Positions 19,973 to 31,293 are shown, numbered from the stretch's first letter. The stretch: 64,000 bases of DNA from Emiliania huxleyi CCMP1516 (GCF_000372725.1 NW_005201231.1:182679-246678); one strand, 5' to 3'. Notes: a model not told the origin generated them from the letters alone. A program made the numbers and translations.

Positions 19973-21511
19973 CTAAGCGGGTGCGCGGCACAGCGTGAGC
20001 TGGTTGGCGCTCGCAGAGCAGCCGCAGCCGCAGCCGGGGTTGATGTTGCACGTCATGTCGTACTCGAACACGGCACCATTTGAGCCGCGCTGGAACAGCC
20101 CGTCCTCCATCGTGGCCCGGATGTTGCAGGAGTGCAAGCAGAGGCAGTCCGTGGGAGTCGAGCTAAAGCTACTCCCGACGAAGAGGTCCGTGTTGAGAGG
20201 GGTGGGGCTGAGGCCGTGCGTCGGATGCGCCACGCCGAGGAGCTCGCCTGTGACGGCGGAGGCAGGAGGCAGGTCTGACACGTGTTGGTCGGTGGAGACC
20301 AGAGCCGTTTGGCGGGCGAGCGCACCGCCATCCCCCACAACCTGCTGGTTGGTGGAGCAAGTGAGCGCCTCGCCTCCGGGCGCACACGTGCAGTCGCCGC
20401 CCGAGCCGTCCAGCCAGTAGCTGTAGTTTTGCTGCACGACCACGCTGGCGCCGCAAGGATGTGGAGGCGGTGGCGAGGGAGCAGGAGAAGGGGGCGGCGG
20501 CATCGACGGGAGGGGAGAAGTGGGCGGCGGCGGCGGCGGAGCGGGGGACGGTGGCGGAGAGGCCTGCAGCACCGGCCCCTCCGGCCCGAACTGTGCGCTG
20601 ACGTGCGCTCTGAAGGCGTCTGGGCATGCCACCTTCCTGAACCTGAGCCGCGACGGGTCTCCGCGCGTCCAGCCCCAGGAGGTGAAAAGCCGGCAGCCGG
20701 CGACGAACGGTGCCGGAAGCTGGTCGCACAAGACAGCGCACTGGCGCGTGTCGGCGCAGCTTTCCCACCATCGGCCGAGTAGTTCGCTCTGCTCCTGGTT
20801 GTCGAACCCCGTTCCCGCTCGCTCGCTGCACACGTTGGCTGTGGACGCGGGCAGAAAGTCGAAGCCGGGAGCCGCAATGTCAACATGGAGCTCGCCGTCC
20901 CCGCAGCCGTTGGTCCACGGCGGACAGCGGTTCTTTTTCATCACGACAGCCGTCCAGCCCGCATTAACGGCGTCAGGATTCTGCACAAGCAGGCAGTTTC
21001 CACAGCCGCTGGGTATCGGGGTGCGTCCGCAGCACGGGTCGTCGTCGCCAAGCATTGCAGCGAGGCTGTCCGAGGCAGCGCCGAGTAGCCACATCCGCTC
21101 CCCGTAGGCTGCGCCGCCGTGGTCTGCGGGGTCCTGAGGACCATAGCCCGGCGGCGAAACGTAGGCTGCTCCTTCTTTCCACGGCTGAAGCGTCGTGGCG
21201 TCACAGCCCTGTCCATTACAATCCCAGTAGTGCGTCGCTGCCATCAGTCGGTCGTCCCACGCAGGCGGCGGTGGCGATGGAGGAGGTGGTCTCGGCGGTG
21301 CCGCGGGCGTTGTCTCGGAGTTAGGGGTCGCCAAGGTGACATTGTTGGTGTTCTCGCTCTCTTGCCGGTCCGCGCTTACGAGGAGGCCGACGCCAAGAGC
21401 GAGACCAATCACGGCAAGGGCGAGGCATGCGAGGAGCCAGCGCCTGCCGGCAGCCCACGAGTTAGCCACCACGTGGCTCCGGCGTCCAGTGCGGCCTTGT
21501 CCGTTTTTCAT
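19973..21511 (-). CDS. GH45-like glycoside hydrolase, membrane-anchored, Pro-rich
   Basis: GH45 enzymes are small endoglucanases with two catalytic Asp residues. Both landmark regions are visible: ATHYWDCNGQGCD (base Asp in YWDC) and CGDGELHVDIAAPGFDF (acid Asp in HVDI). Cys residues are frequent, as expected for the disulfide-rich fold. The start at 21511 gives a short cytosolic tail and one membrane anchor (WLLACLALAVIGLALGVGLL), so the protein is type II. A Pro-rich linker separates the catalytic domain from a second Cys-rich region ending GCGCGCSASANQLTLC. An upstream extension to 21655 is open but crosses a poly-C run and lacks support. The substrate is unknown; cell-wall or scale polysaccharide is inference. 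Confidence 0.7.
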   Translation of the reverse strand: MKNGQGRTGRRSHVVANSWAAGRRWLLACLALAVIGLALGVGLLVSADRQESENTNNVTLATPNSETTPAAPPRPPPPSPPPPAWDDRLMAATHYWDCNGQGCDATTLQPWKEGAAYVSPPGYGPQDPADHGGAAYGERMWLLGAASDSLAAMLGDDDPCCGRTPIPSGCGNCLLVQNPDAVNAGWTAVVMKKNRCPPWTNGCGDGELHVDIAAPGFDFLPASTANVCSERAGTGFDNQEQSELLGRWWESCADTRQCAVLCDQLPAPFVAGCRLFTSWGWTRGDPSRLRFRKVACPDAFRAHVSAQFGPEGPVLQASPPPSPAPPPPPPTSPLPSMPPPPSPAPSPPPPHPCGASVVVQQNYSYWLDGSGGDCTCAPGGEALTCSTNQQVVGDGGALARQTALVSTDQHVSDLPPASAVTGELLGVAHPTHGLSPTPLNTDLFVGSSFSSTPTDCLCLHSCNIRATMEDGLFQRGSNGAVFEYDMTCNINPGCGCGCSASANQLTLCRAPA

Positions 21512-22511
21512 GCAATCGCCACGCTTTAGCGCCCAAGGAACGCATTGCGAGAGAGTCTCGAGGTCTCGAGGTTTCATTACGTTTTTGTGGTTTGGCATAT
21601 GGGGATCCCCCCCCCCCCCCCCAGGTTTCATTGCGACTCTACCGATAACAGTCATTGTTTAGCCGCGTGGGGCGTCCCTGTCCGGCTGGCCGCTAAGTGG
21701 CGTGGCGCTCACTCAGCCCTCAGTCTTCCTTCCGTTCATTCATTCAGCGATGGCGCGCTCGCCGGCCCGCGCGCGTGCGCGCGCATGCGCGAGCGTTCCG
21801 CCCACCTCTGGCGCGGCGGGACTGCGCCGAGTGGGCGAAACGTGTCCACGACCAAACAGTCTCTGCACGCGCTCGACTGAATGGCCAAGCTTGGAAGGCG
21901 CTCCCGCCGGTAGCGCGACTCAGCAGCTCTCGAGAGCTCTTAGCTCGCGTCCGACGAGCCAAGCAGCGTCCCGGGCGTGGAGTAGCGCGCAAATTGGGTC
22001 AGCTCGCGCTCTTTGAGTTCCGGGTGCCCAATAAAGTGGTGCACGAGCGTGCGTGGGTATAGGGGTTTTGCAGAACGTACCACGGCACCTGACGGATGGC
22101 GCGCCGCAGCCGCTCCTCCGACATGACGCACTTGACGAAGGTGTGGCCGGCCCGATCGGTACAGCCTTCAGACGGGCCTTGATGCTGTCTGAAAGGGCCG
22201 ATATCGAGCGGTAGCATCTGGGGCAGCCTGGTCACGCTTGCGATGCCGCGACTAGCGCTCGTCTGCTGCACGCGCGGCTCGCGAGGCAGCCTTCTGACTC
22301 CACAGCCCGCACAAACACCCGTTTAGGCGAGAGGAGAGTCGTCCCCCCCCAAGTCGACAGCGCAAAATCGATTTCTGGTAACGATTTCACCGGAAAACGC
22401 TGGTGCAGATGAGTATTATTCCTTCGAAGTCCGACAGTTGCACCGCTGCAAGGGCGTGCGTGGCGGTGCGGTGAGGCCGCGGACTCGGCCATCATCCGCG
22501 GGTGAGAGGGC
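21512..22511. other. Intergenic, no gene recognised
   Basis: The stretch contains a 16-base poly-C run (about 21607-21622) between two short repeats of aggtttcattacg/aggtttcattgcg. Its ORFs show no recognisable domains. Confidence 0.5.
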
Positions 22512-22734
22512 GAGAGGAAGCATGTCCGCCCTCTGAGGCAGCAGTCCGAGTCGGGGAGGCACGCGCCCGACCATCCTCGTGGGTGTGGGCGGCCTTCTCG
22601 GCCCGCTATACTAACCCTAAAGCCGTAAGTCGGCCCTTCCTCGTGGCTGGCTTCGGAGGCCCCGGCCACTACGGTCGCGCAATAAATAACAAAAAAACGT
22701 CCCATAAGCTCGGGTGCTCAACCGTGGTCAGTAC
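22512..22734. repeat. Dispersed repeat R1, copy 1
   Basis: About 223 bp shared with 24394-24618 in the same orientation at roughly 95 percent by eye, from gagaggaagcatgtccgccc to cgtggtcagtac. It includes caataaataacaaaaaaacg, an A-rich segment. Confidence 0.9.
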
Positions 22735-22947
22735 TGCTACGCATATGCAAGGAGGCCCATATGCATACGCATCACATTACGCCCTTTCGGGAATACGTAA
22801 CCACGGTGCGTGTACGTCACTTGCCAGTCCAAATGCGTCGCATTCGCAGCCCGTCGAACGCCTCCCCCTTCAAAAAAATAGAAGACGTCAATACATACAC
22901 GTAATCATCGCGTGCGTGACGGTGCGATGGCCCTGTGGTTGCCTCAT

Positions 22948-23230
22948 ACGTACCACGTGTGTCACGTATACGGATTATGGATCTCAGCCGGTGCGCCGCG
23001 GCCCGCGGGGGGGCGGGGCGTCTTCGACGTATCACGTATCCGCATTACGCATACGTCTTTTTCACCGCAAGCTTTGCCCGGGGGATGGTACAATGGCCCG
23101 CGCGGCGGGTGCCTTACGCGACTTACGTACCACGGTCACGTTTACGGATTACGTATATCTCGCCCCGCGCGCCCCCGAGCCCCCCCCCCCCCCCCGCTTG
23201 TACGTATCACGCATACGCATTACGTGGATT
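22948..23230. repeat. Degenerate tandem repeat with tacgta/cgcattacg motifs
   Basis: Four related blocks with consensus close to tacgtaycacgyrtacgsat plus tacg occur at about 22948, 23026, 23121 and 23202, spaced 78-95 bp apart by GC-rich filler. Each block is nearly self-complementary (tacgta, cgtatacg), so local hairpins are possible. Confidence 0.6.
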
Positions 23231-23437
23231 TGCATCGCGCGTCGGGTCGCCGCGGTTGGGCGGGCAGTGAGGGAGGCCTTGCGATGCGACATGGATGTCA
23301 TGGAGGCGATTGCCTTTGGGCATCAAGTCGGCGATGCCTGTGATTTTTTTCTGCGCGTTTGACTCGCATGTGGAGCTTTGGCGGCGGTCTCGGGCACGGA
23401 CGGCGCGCGTCGGTTGCGCAAGGCGTTACTCTCGAAA
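23226..23437. repeat. Dispersed repeat R2, copy 1
   Basis: About 210 bp shared in direct orientation with 28422-28637, from ggatttgcatcgcgcgtcgg to aaggcgttactctcgaa. One short internal segment differs. The two copies flank the CUB/ART gene. Confidence 0.9.
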
Positions 23438-23536
23438 CTCGTCGTCGACGACGCAAATGGTGCTCGAACTCCCCGCGGCCCGAAACGGTACCTACCTTCC
23501 GTGTGTCTCGCGCCTTGCGGGGGGGGAGCGGAAAGG

Positions 23537-23815
23537 AGGAACCTCTTCCCAAGAGCACCACTCTTGGAGCGCCGCCACTACCACCCAGAGCGCTGCAAGC
23601 AGCGCCGGGCAATGACGGCTTACCGCCCACCCAGCCCCCCCTCGGCACACCCCGGCAGCCAATGTGTGACGGTTCGAACCCGCTAAGCCATCCCGCAAGC
23701 GGGATGGCCCGCCACTCGAACCCGCAAGCGGGCGTACGAACCGCGAGCGGCTCGCACTCGTGACACGCAGGCGTCCGACAGACGGCGCCGGGGCTAGGCG
23801 ACCGAAGAGGAACTA
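23537..23815. repeat. Composite repeat S, copy 1, hairpin-rich
   Basis: Two blocks (23537-23578 and 23667-23815) recur in the same order at 24085-24126 and 24140-24287. The second block contains a perfect hairpin (ccatcccgc aa gcgggatgg) and two related stem-loops. It also has a ggttcgaacc segment that resembles a Pol III B box. A tRNA-derived SINE is possible, but no full tRNA shape is evident. Confidence 0.75.
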
Positions 23816-24084
23816 CGGCAAGAACCGCACACCACCCGCTGACGAGCCAGGGGCGTGCGCGAGACAGGGCTCGAAGCCCTTTTCTGTGAGCAGGGATTCC
23901 CTCCCGGCGGGGGTTGTGGCGGAGAGCCGGCATGGGAATCGCCGGCCCCCACCCAGGGGGTGCCCCTGCCAGGCGCCGCAAGCGGTGCCCGACAGGGGCG
24001 GGTGCCCCCACCCCGAGGGGTGGGGGCGGGGTCGGGGTCCAAAGTGATCCGGCCCATCGCCTCGGGGGGGTGGGGGGGGCAAAA

Positions 24085-24287
24085 AGGAATCTCTTCCCAA
24101 GAGCACCACTCTTGGAGCGCCGCCACCACGACGGCTCTGCGACGGCTCGAACCCGCTAAGCCATCCCGCAAGCGGGATGGCCCGCCACTCGAACCCGCAA
24201 GCGGGCGTACGAACCGCGAGCGGCTCGCACTCGTGGCACGCAGGCGTCGAGAGACGGCGCCGGGGCTAGGCGACCGAAGAGAAACAT
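24085..24287. repeat. Composite repeat S, copy 2
   Basis: Direct repeat of the blocks at 23537-23815, with the two blocks closer together and a slightly altered B-box-like segment (ggctcgaacc). Confidence 0.75.
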
Positions 24288-24393
24288 CGCAGCCTGCTGA
24301 ACGCGATCGCACATTTGCTACTGATCCAAAAGACCGTGAGCGGGGACGAGACCGCCGCTCTCGTTCACGAAGAGACATCGTGAGCGTCGACGA

Positions 24394-24618
24394 GAGAGGA
24401 AGCATGTCCGCCCTCTGAGGCGGCAGTCCGAGTCGAGGAGGCACGCGCCCGACCATCCTCGCGGGTGTGGGTGGCCTTCTCGGCCCGCTATACTAACCCT
24501 AAAGCCGTAAGTCGGCCCTTCCTCGTGGCCAGCTTCGGAGGCCCCGGCCACTACGGTCGCGCAATAAATAACAAAAAAACGTCCCATAAGCTCGGGTGCT
24601 CTCAATCGTGGTCAGTAC
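24394..24618. repeat. Dispersed repeat R1, copy 2
   Basis: Second copy of 22512-22734. Together with S and R2 it forms a nested mosaic between the GH45 and ART genes. Confidence 0.9.
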
Positions 24619-24851
24619 AACGACAATGGCAGTGAAGTACCAAGAGACACCTTCTCCGCCGACAGTCAAACAGTTCCCTCGAGGTCTCACAGGACCCAAC
24701 ACAGCAGGTTGCAGAGGCGCGCGGGCCTCGCCCCGACCCCTCGCCCGTTCGCGTCGGCGACGGGAGAGGAAAGGAGAGGCGGCCGAGCAGGGGGCCGACG
24801 AATGCTCCACACACTTCAGTCCGCTCACGCCGACGGGCGGCGGCAATTAAG

Positions 24852-27800
24852 TCACATCCGCGGCCGCACGTCGATCACCTCGTACGCGAGCCCCCCCTCG
24901 ACCGTCACCGTCTCGACGTCGCCCGTCGGCTCCAGGTACGTCAGCGGCGGGAAGAGGAACTCCGCCTCGCCGGGAAAGGCGGAGAGGAAGCAGATGTCGG
25001 GGCCGCGTTGCATGAAGGACTCGGTAATAAGTCGCAGCAGCACCGACGTGCTGCTCGCCGAGTAGCGCATCGCCACGCTGAGGTCGGACGTGGTCGACAT
25101 GGGCGCCAGCTCGGTGCCACCTTGCGCCATAAAATCAGCCGGCGCCGTCACGTCTTTCATGCCGCGGTAGAGATAGACGCGGCGCATCGCCGTCTTGCCC
25201 GAGTTCTGATCCGCCTCCACCGCCCGCAGCTTGCCGAGGGCGTCGCGAAGCAGCGCCACCGTGACCGGCAGCTGGTGCGGCTCGCCGCGCTCGAATCGCG
25301 CCTTGTCACGGAGCGGGTTGTTGATCGAGCGGAACGCCTGCGGTCAGGGAGAAGGTGAGAGGGCAAGAAAGGATCGAGATCGCGGGAGAGGGAGAAGGGG
25401 GTGCCTGCGTTGTGTAGAGGCGAAGTGCGACCACGTGCGCCTCGGTCAGGTTCGCGTGCCGCGCGCTCGCGTGGGAGACAAAGTCCTCCAGCCGCATCCC
25501 ACGCATTTTGCCGTTGCCGTCAGTCACGGTGCGGCACGCCATCACCCTGCCGCGCTCGTCGCAGTCGCGCTTCAGCCCGCCTTGATAGGTGCGGTCGCTC
25601 GAGCCCGCCTCGGCGTGCAGGATGTAGCTTAGGCACTCGCGGTCGTCGTCAGTTCCGCCGGCGCTCACCTCCCGCACGATGGCGGCGGTGCCCTCGAGCA
25701 GCCCCTGCGGAACAACTTCTGGCGCCACGCACATATAGTGCTCGATCCCCAGTGCCGCCTGTGCCGGCCGGCCAAACACGAGCTCGCTCGGCAAGGTGGC
25801 GAAGCGGTTCTCTTTGGTGGCTGCAGAGGCGATGAGTATCGTCTCGAGGCCACCGTCGAGTGAAGCGACGGCCTCGAGCATCATGTCGCGGAGCGACGGC
25901 CTCTCCACTGGTGCTTCGCCATGCGGGGTCTTGCGGCAGCTGTGGCCGCGGCGCAACAGCACAAACAAGATCACGACGAGTAGGACGATGGCTCCCGCGG
26001 CGACGCCCCCCGCGATGGCGCCGACGGGCGCGCTTGCCTCGCCGCCGGTTGTTTGGCCTTGTGCACTCTCCCACTCTCTCAGACAGACGTCCCGGTTTGG
26101 AGCTCCGCAGCACGGGGCCGTAGGTTCGCAGACGGTGATCGTCGGTGGGCCGCATGCGAGGTCTGCAGCGGAAGTTGTCTCCTCCTCAATCATGTGGATC
26201 ACGCCCTCGCCGACAAGCCCTGTGGGAGCAGATATGATGAGAGTGAGGTCCAGGTTAGTCGCGGCATCGCAGTCATCCGAAAGCCTCCGCCCAGAGACTG
26301 CTGCTGCGAGGTTGCAAGCTGGCGTGGGCGGTGATGGCGCTTCGTGAAGCGGCGGGAACGCGAGGGCCGGGACACAATCGCCAGTAGCGAGGTTGCTCTC
26401 AACCTCGATCTCGCGGCAGGTTTGTGCTCCGACCTGGGTCAGGTTCACGAGCAGCGAAGCACGCTCCTCGTCGCATAGGCCGTAGTAGTCCTCGACGGAG
26501 ACGGTGAGCAAAAAGGAGGCGTCGATGACCACGGGGAGGTCCGCTGGTAGCGAAGGCGGGCTCGGCGGTGGCGGTGTGTGAGGCGGTGGAGACGGCGGCG
26601 GCAGCGAGGGCGGCGGAGAAGGCGGGGGCGGCGAGGGCGGCGGAGAAGGCGGGGGCGGCGGAGAAGGCGGAGGCGGTGAGGGCGGAGGCGGCGACGGTGG
26701 CAGGGACGGCGGCGACGGCAGGGACGGCGGCGGCAGGGACGGCGGCTGCGCAGCCCAGCACACCTGGAATAGGGAGGGGGGGGGGGGGGGGGGACCGGGG
26801 TTGGGTGAGCGCGAGAGCTCAGGAGGGCAGTGTGCAGGGAGCAAGAGAGAGAAAGGAGCGCGCGCCTTCCAGCCAGACATGGTGACTTCCCCGTCAGAGA
26901 CCCACGTCATGGTCCCATTCGACGGCACGACCCCGGCCGGGCCCGAGGTGCCGCAGTACCTCACGCCGTTGACGAGGAGGTGGGCGTAGGGGCAGTTCGC
27001 GCCGGACTCGCAGCCGCAGCAGCCGTCGTCGGGGCAGTCCACGTCAAAGGCGATCACGTCCAGCCCGGCCTGCGGCAAGCCGTATAGGGTGCAGCCCTCG
27101 TCGATCGGGTAGTCGTTCGGGAAGTCGGGCGAGGTGGCGCACGAGCCGCCGTCGGTGATCAAACACGGGCCGGTGGTGCAGACGTCGCCGAACGGGCATG
27201 GCGGTAGGGACGGCGGCGGCGGCAGGGACGGCGGCGGCGGCAGGGACGGCGGCGACGGCGGCAGGGACGGCGGCGGCGGCAGGGACGGCGGCGACGGCGG
27301 CAAGGACGGCGGCGGCGGCAGGGACGGCGGCGACGGCGGCTGCGGAGCCCAGCACACCTGGAATAGGGAGGGGGGGGAGGGGGGGGGCACAGGGGGACCG
27401 GGGTTGGGTGAGCGCGAGAGCTCAGGAGGGCAGTGTGCAGGGAGCAAGAGAGAGAAAGGAGCGCGCGCCTTCCAGCCTGACTCGGTGACTATCTCGTCAG
27501 AGACCCACGTGATGTTGCCATCCGACGGCACGACCCCGGCCGGGCCCGAGGTGCCGCAGTAGCTGACGCCGTTGACGATGAGGTAGTCGTAGGGGCAGTA
27601 CCCCTCATACGTCAACCCCCCAAACTCCACGTCAAAGGCGATCACGTCCAGCCCGGCCTGCGGCAGGCCGTAGATGATGCAGCCCTCGTTGACCGGGTAG
27701 TCGTTCGGGAAGTCGGGCGAGGTGGCGCACGAGCCGCCGTCGGTGATCAAGCACGGGCCGCTGGTGCAGACGTCGCCGAACGGGCATGCCGGTAGGGACG

Positions 27801-28431
27801 GCGGCGCGATTAGTGGGGGCGCGATCGGGGGTGCGGACGGTGGCGCCGCTTGTGAGCCACTCGCGTCCTGCAGGAAGATGAGCACAATGCAAACTCGGAG
27901 AGCACGCGAACAGGCGAGCAAATGCACGGAGCCAGCTGCATGGCTGCGGCCCTCCACCCTCTTCTTCTTCACCTGCAGCCTGCGCACCAGCCCGCGGCAC
28001 GCCGCGAGCAGCGCTAGCACGGCTGCACAAGGATGGAGAAAGAGCAGAGAGGCCGCAGAGAGGGCCGTGACGGTCGTGAAGCTCGCCTCAGGTGAGGGGT
28101 CGCCGATCTTGGTCGCGCCGGAAGTCTCGACAAAGGAGGCGAGCTCGGCGTAGGCGCCGCTGAGCTTGGAGGTCGTCGGGACGGACGTGACGGCGGTGAG
28201 AGCGGGTCCGCCCTCACTTATGTCCGCCGCGGAAAAGTAGCCGGAGCACTTGCCACTTGTCCACACGGGGTCGAGGTCGTCATCGACAGTATTTGTACGG
28301 AGCAGCTGATTGTCGTGATGAATAGCCTTGCGGAACGGGTCGCCCGCCAACGTGCCGTACCTGCTGTTGTTGCAGACGGCCACGCCTCCATTCGGCAGCA
28401 GAAAGAGGAGTTGCATCGCGAGGATTTGCAT
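24852..28431 (-). CDS. CUB-CUB-TM receptor-like protein with cytosolic ADP-ribosyltransferase domain
   Basis: The ATG at 28431 gives a signal-like start (MQILAMQLLFLLPNGG). Two CUB-like domains follow; both contain CLITDGGSCATSPDFPNDYP and VNGV.YCGTSGPAGVVPS, and they are separated by long Pro/Ser linkers. Next come a Cys-bearing juxtamembrane region and a membrane span (AIVLLVVILFVLLRR). The cytosolic part ends in an ART fold of the R-S-E class: ALRLYTTQ, then VYLYRGM (R), PMSTTSDLSVAMRYS (STS) and FPGEAEFLFPP (E-x-E). An intron at 25404-25338 has a GC donor (CAG|GCACCC) and an AG acceptor, restoring TTQAFRSINNPLRD. ART domains transfer ADP-ribose from NAD+; the target is unknown. The start codon lies inside dispersed repeat R2. 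Confidence 0.75.
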
Positions 28432-28637
28432 CGCGCGTCGGGTCGCCGCGGTTGGGCGGGCAGTGAGGGAGGCCTTGCGATGCGACATGGATGTCATGGA
28501 GGCGATTGCCTTTGATTGGGGATTTTACGGGCAATCCGCCGTGATTTTTTTCTTCGCGTTTGACTCGCATGTGGAGCTTTGGCGGCGGTCTCGGGCACGG
28601 ACGGCGCGCGTCGGTTGCGCAAGGCGTTACTCTCGAA
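28422..28637. repeat. Dispersed repeat R2, copy 2
   Basis: Second copy of 23226-23437. It overlaps the presumed first codons of the CUB/ART gene, so the repeat may supply its start or promoter region. Confidence 0.9.
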
Positions 28638-29598
28638 CTCAAACCCACCAACAGCGCCACCCTACAACGCAGGCAGTCCGCCACGCGCCCGATGTAGAGC
28701 TCTACATCTCTACATTGCTCAAACAGCGCTCCAGAGCGCTCGATCAGAGGAGTACGAAAAAACGAGAGGAAGGCGGAGGTTTCTGTCTGGCCAAACGATC
28801 CAACGCGGTGCCGGTGGCCCATACTGAATGAATGGGCGCGACCTCCAGTCGAGGTGGCAGCCGTCCGTCTGTGCACATTGTCTCGTCAAGACGGTACCCG
28901 GCATCTAACTCATTGAAATACGAGACACCAATGTCGGCCGGGGCCAAGACTGGCGGCATCATCTGCTTGGCGCCATGCTCATTATGATACAGGTCCGCGC
29001 TTTGTGGTTTCACAACGCGTTTGGTCCTCGCTCTGGTACGGCTCACCAGATGCGACAGGAGGGCTAAAATCCGGAATATAGATTGCCAAGAGGGTGCTCT
29101 AGGCCGCGAAGACACCACACACGGTCTCCCTACTCATGCGCGGCTAGCAGGAGGGTGCCAAAAATGAGGCGCGTTTGTGAACCCGCAGCTGGCCCCGCCG
29201 ACGGGTAGCACAGGTCATGAGTGAGGCCACGCCAGCTGCCTCGGGTGCTCCGTGTGGTCGGCCTGGACCGTGCCGCAAGCCTCGAGCAGCGGAGAAGCGC
29301 TGTCCTTCCTTGAAGTCCAGACATGCTTCGCCGCCGTGGCGCAGCGCCGCAGTGCGAGCGAGCACTGCACTGCAGTGCTCGCTTGCAGTGCGGCACCCAT
29401 TCGACTCCCTGCGCTCCGGGCACATTGTCAAATGTGCCGGCGGCCTTGTGGACGGCTCGGGCACGATTTGCACGACGGCGCGGCCGGGATTTGCACGATT
29501 TGTGAAAACGAGTGTTGCGAACCGAAGCCGCCTGGTACGCTGTGACGCGCCCGCCGAGTCAGCGGCCAGCCCGGCCCGGCCGGGGCCCCCTTTCTAAG
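28638..29598. other. Intergenic with a long palindrome
   Basis: There is no recognisable gene. A near-perfect palindrome with 24-nt arms lies at 29346-29394 (core gagcactgcactgcagtgct), and a smaller hairpin (ggcacattgtcaaatgtgcc) lies near 29420. Confidence 0.6.
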
Positions 29599-31293
29599 AT
29601 GCCGAAACTGCACGAAAACGGGCCCAAGATTGATGTCAGCGGTCTCGCCGCCCCTCTGCTTCGTGGTGAAAGCAGCGACACGCCGCCGCTGTCGCCGTTG
29701 CCGCTGTCGTCTGGCGAGGAGCGGCTGGCGATGCGGTGCGCTGTTGCCATTGTCTTCACGACCACATTCCTCTGGGGAATCGTCCCGGGCGACGCCGTAA
29801 TGCGATCGCTGGTCGTGTGTGGTGCGCCATCTCTAACGCCGCACGACTCGCCAGCTTGGAGCGGCTCAGATCGATGCGGAGATCAGAAGCTGGTGCTGGC
29901 GACAACCGCGCGACTTGGCGGCGACTTGGGCACGATCAGCAACCTGGGCCACCTGGTGGGAGGACCGATTATCGCCGCTGTTGCTGACACTAGCAGCCGC
30001 ACTCGTGCCATTGCAATCTCTGTCGCGCTCGTAGTGTCGTCAAAGTGCCTGTTTGCAGTCGTCTATGTCGTCTCGGGCCGCCTCGCGGCTGGCCACGCGC
30101 CCGCCGGAAGCGGCGACATCGCCTTCCTCGCCATCCCGTTCCCTATACTCGTGCTCTGTGGGGTGCAAACCTCCTCCTGGCGGGCTCTCGACCGTCTTGT
30201 CCGTTCCAACAGCGGCGCTAGCCTGAGTAGGTGCTCTCCAGTCTCAGCTCCTTTAGCGCGCCTCTCAACGCGTGTCCTCTTGCCGCTGCGCTCGTGACGA
30301 GCGAGGACGGCTCTTCTAGCCCAGGAACTTTACAAGTAGGCGCTCATTGGCGACGTGACCCCCACCGCTTCACGCGGCGCTGTCTTTGCCCGGCTGACCG
30401 TCTGCCACGGGGTTGCGGCCGGCGTGTCCCAGGTGCTGCACCTGCTGCTTCTCCGGCTCTACCTCACAGACTACACTCCCATCATCGTGGCGGTCGCACT
30501 CCTGTCGCCGTTGCCCGCTGTGCCGCTTCTCGTTCTGATGCGGCGGGCGCGCTTACCTGCCCGCAAGGTATTGTGCGAGGCGCCAACACCGCCAGCGACT
30601 GGCAAGGCAGCTGAGAGCGCAGAGGCAGCTGGGAGCGCAGAGGAGCGGGGCCCCAGGGCAGCAGTGCGGCTGCTCTTGCGTGAGCGCCGGCTGTTGTGCG
30701 CTTGCGTGAGCACATTCGTCTTCATCTTTGGCGTCCACGGCGGCGGCAGCTTGATGAACTCGCTCACGCTAGCGCTCGGCTGGCGGCAGGGGGACCTGTA
30801 CACGCTGCACCTCGTCATCACGCTGCCCACCAGCTTGACGTGCATCACGCTCGCGAGCCGATTTATTTTCCCGCGCATCGGAACGGCGGCGGCTGTCATC
30901 CACGGCATCGCGTGCTTGCTGCTGATGTGCTTGGGATTCGGCGTCGCTCCTTGGCTCGGCGCCGGCGCCATAGGGCTCAGCCTCTTCCTCATCGGCTGCG
31001 CCGCTCCCGGCGTCCCCGCCCTGCTGGCGGTCCTCACCGAGCAGGCGCCGCCACGGCAGCTTGCCATGGCGCAGGCCTGCCTCTCGGTCGTTGCGACCCT
31101 CGCCATCGGGATCTCCACGTCTGTGTTTGGGCACCTCTTTGACCCGAGCACCCCGGAGAGCGCCGCCCGGCCGTATGCGCTCAGCCTGGTGCTGGGCACT
31201 CTCGGGGCCTGCCCGCTGCTCGCGCTGCTCGTGCCAATCGCGCGCGAGCAGCTCCGCGCGCTGCGAGTGGGGGAGGGAGCAGGCTCGGAGTGA
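29599..31293 (+). CDS. Major facilitator superfamily transporter
   Basis: The start at 29599 (MPKLHENGPKIDVSGL) leads into several membrane spans (AVAIVFTTTFLWGIVPGDAV, then LVVSSKCLFAVVYVVSG). The second part, from about 30340, restores the MFS loop 4-5 signature ALIGDVTPTASRGAVFARL and continues through another set of spans to 31293. The acceptor is AAGTAG|GC at 30339; the donor lies near 30225 and I could not fix it. Total length (about 500 residues) fits a 12-TM MFS protein. The substrate cannot be read from the sequence. Confidence 0.75.

Noticed and set aside
23667..23815. tRNA gene
   Set aside because: A B-box-like ggttcgaacc and hairpins are present, but no full cloverleaf, A box or acceptor stem could be drawn.
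23226..28637. LTR retrotransposon with R2 copies as LTRs
   Set aside because: The copies lack TG...CA ends, and the interior encodes a CUB/ART protein and other repeats, with no gag or pol.
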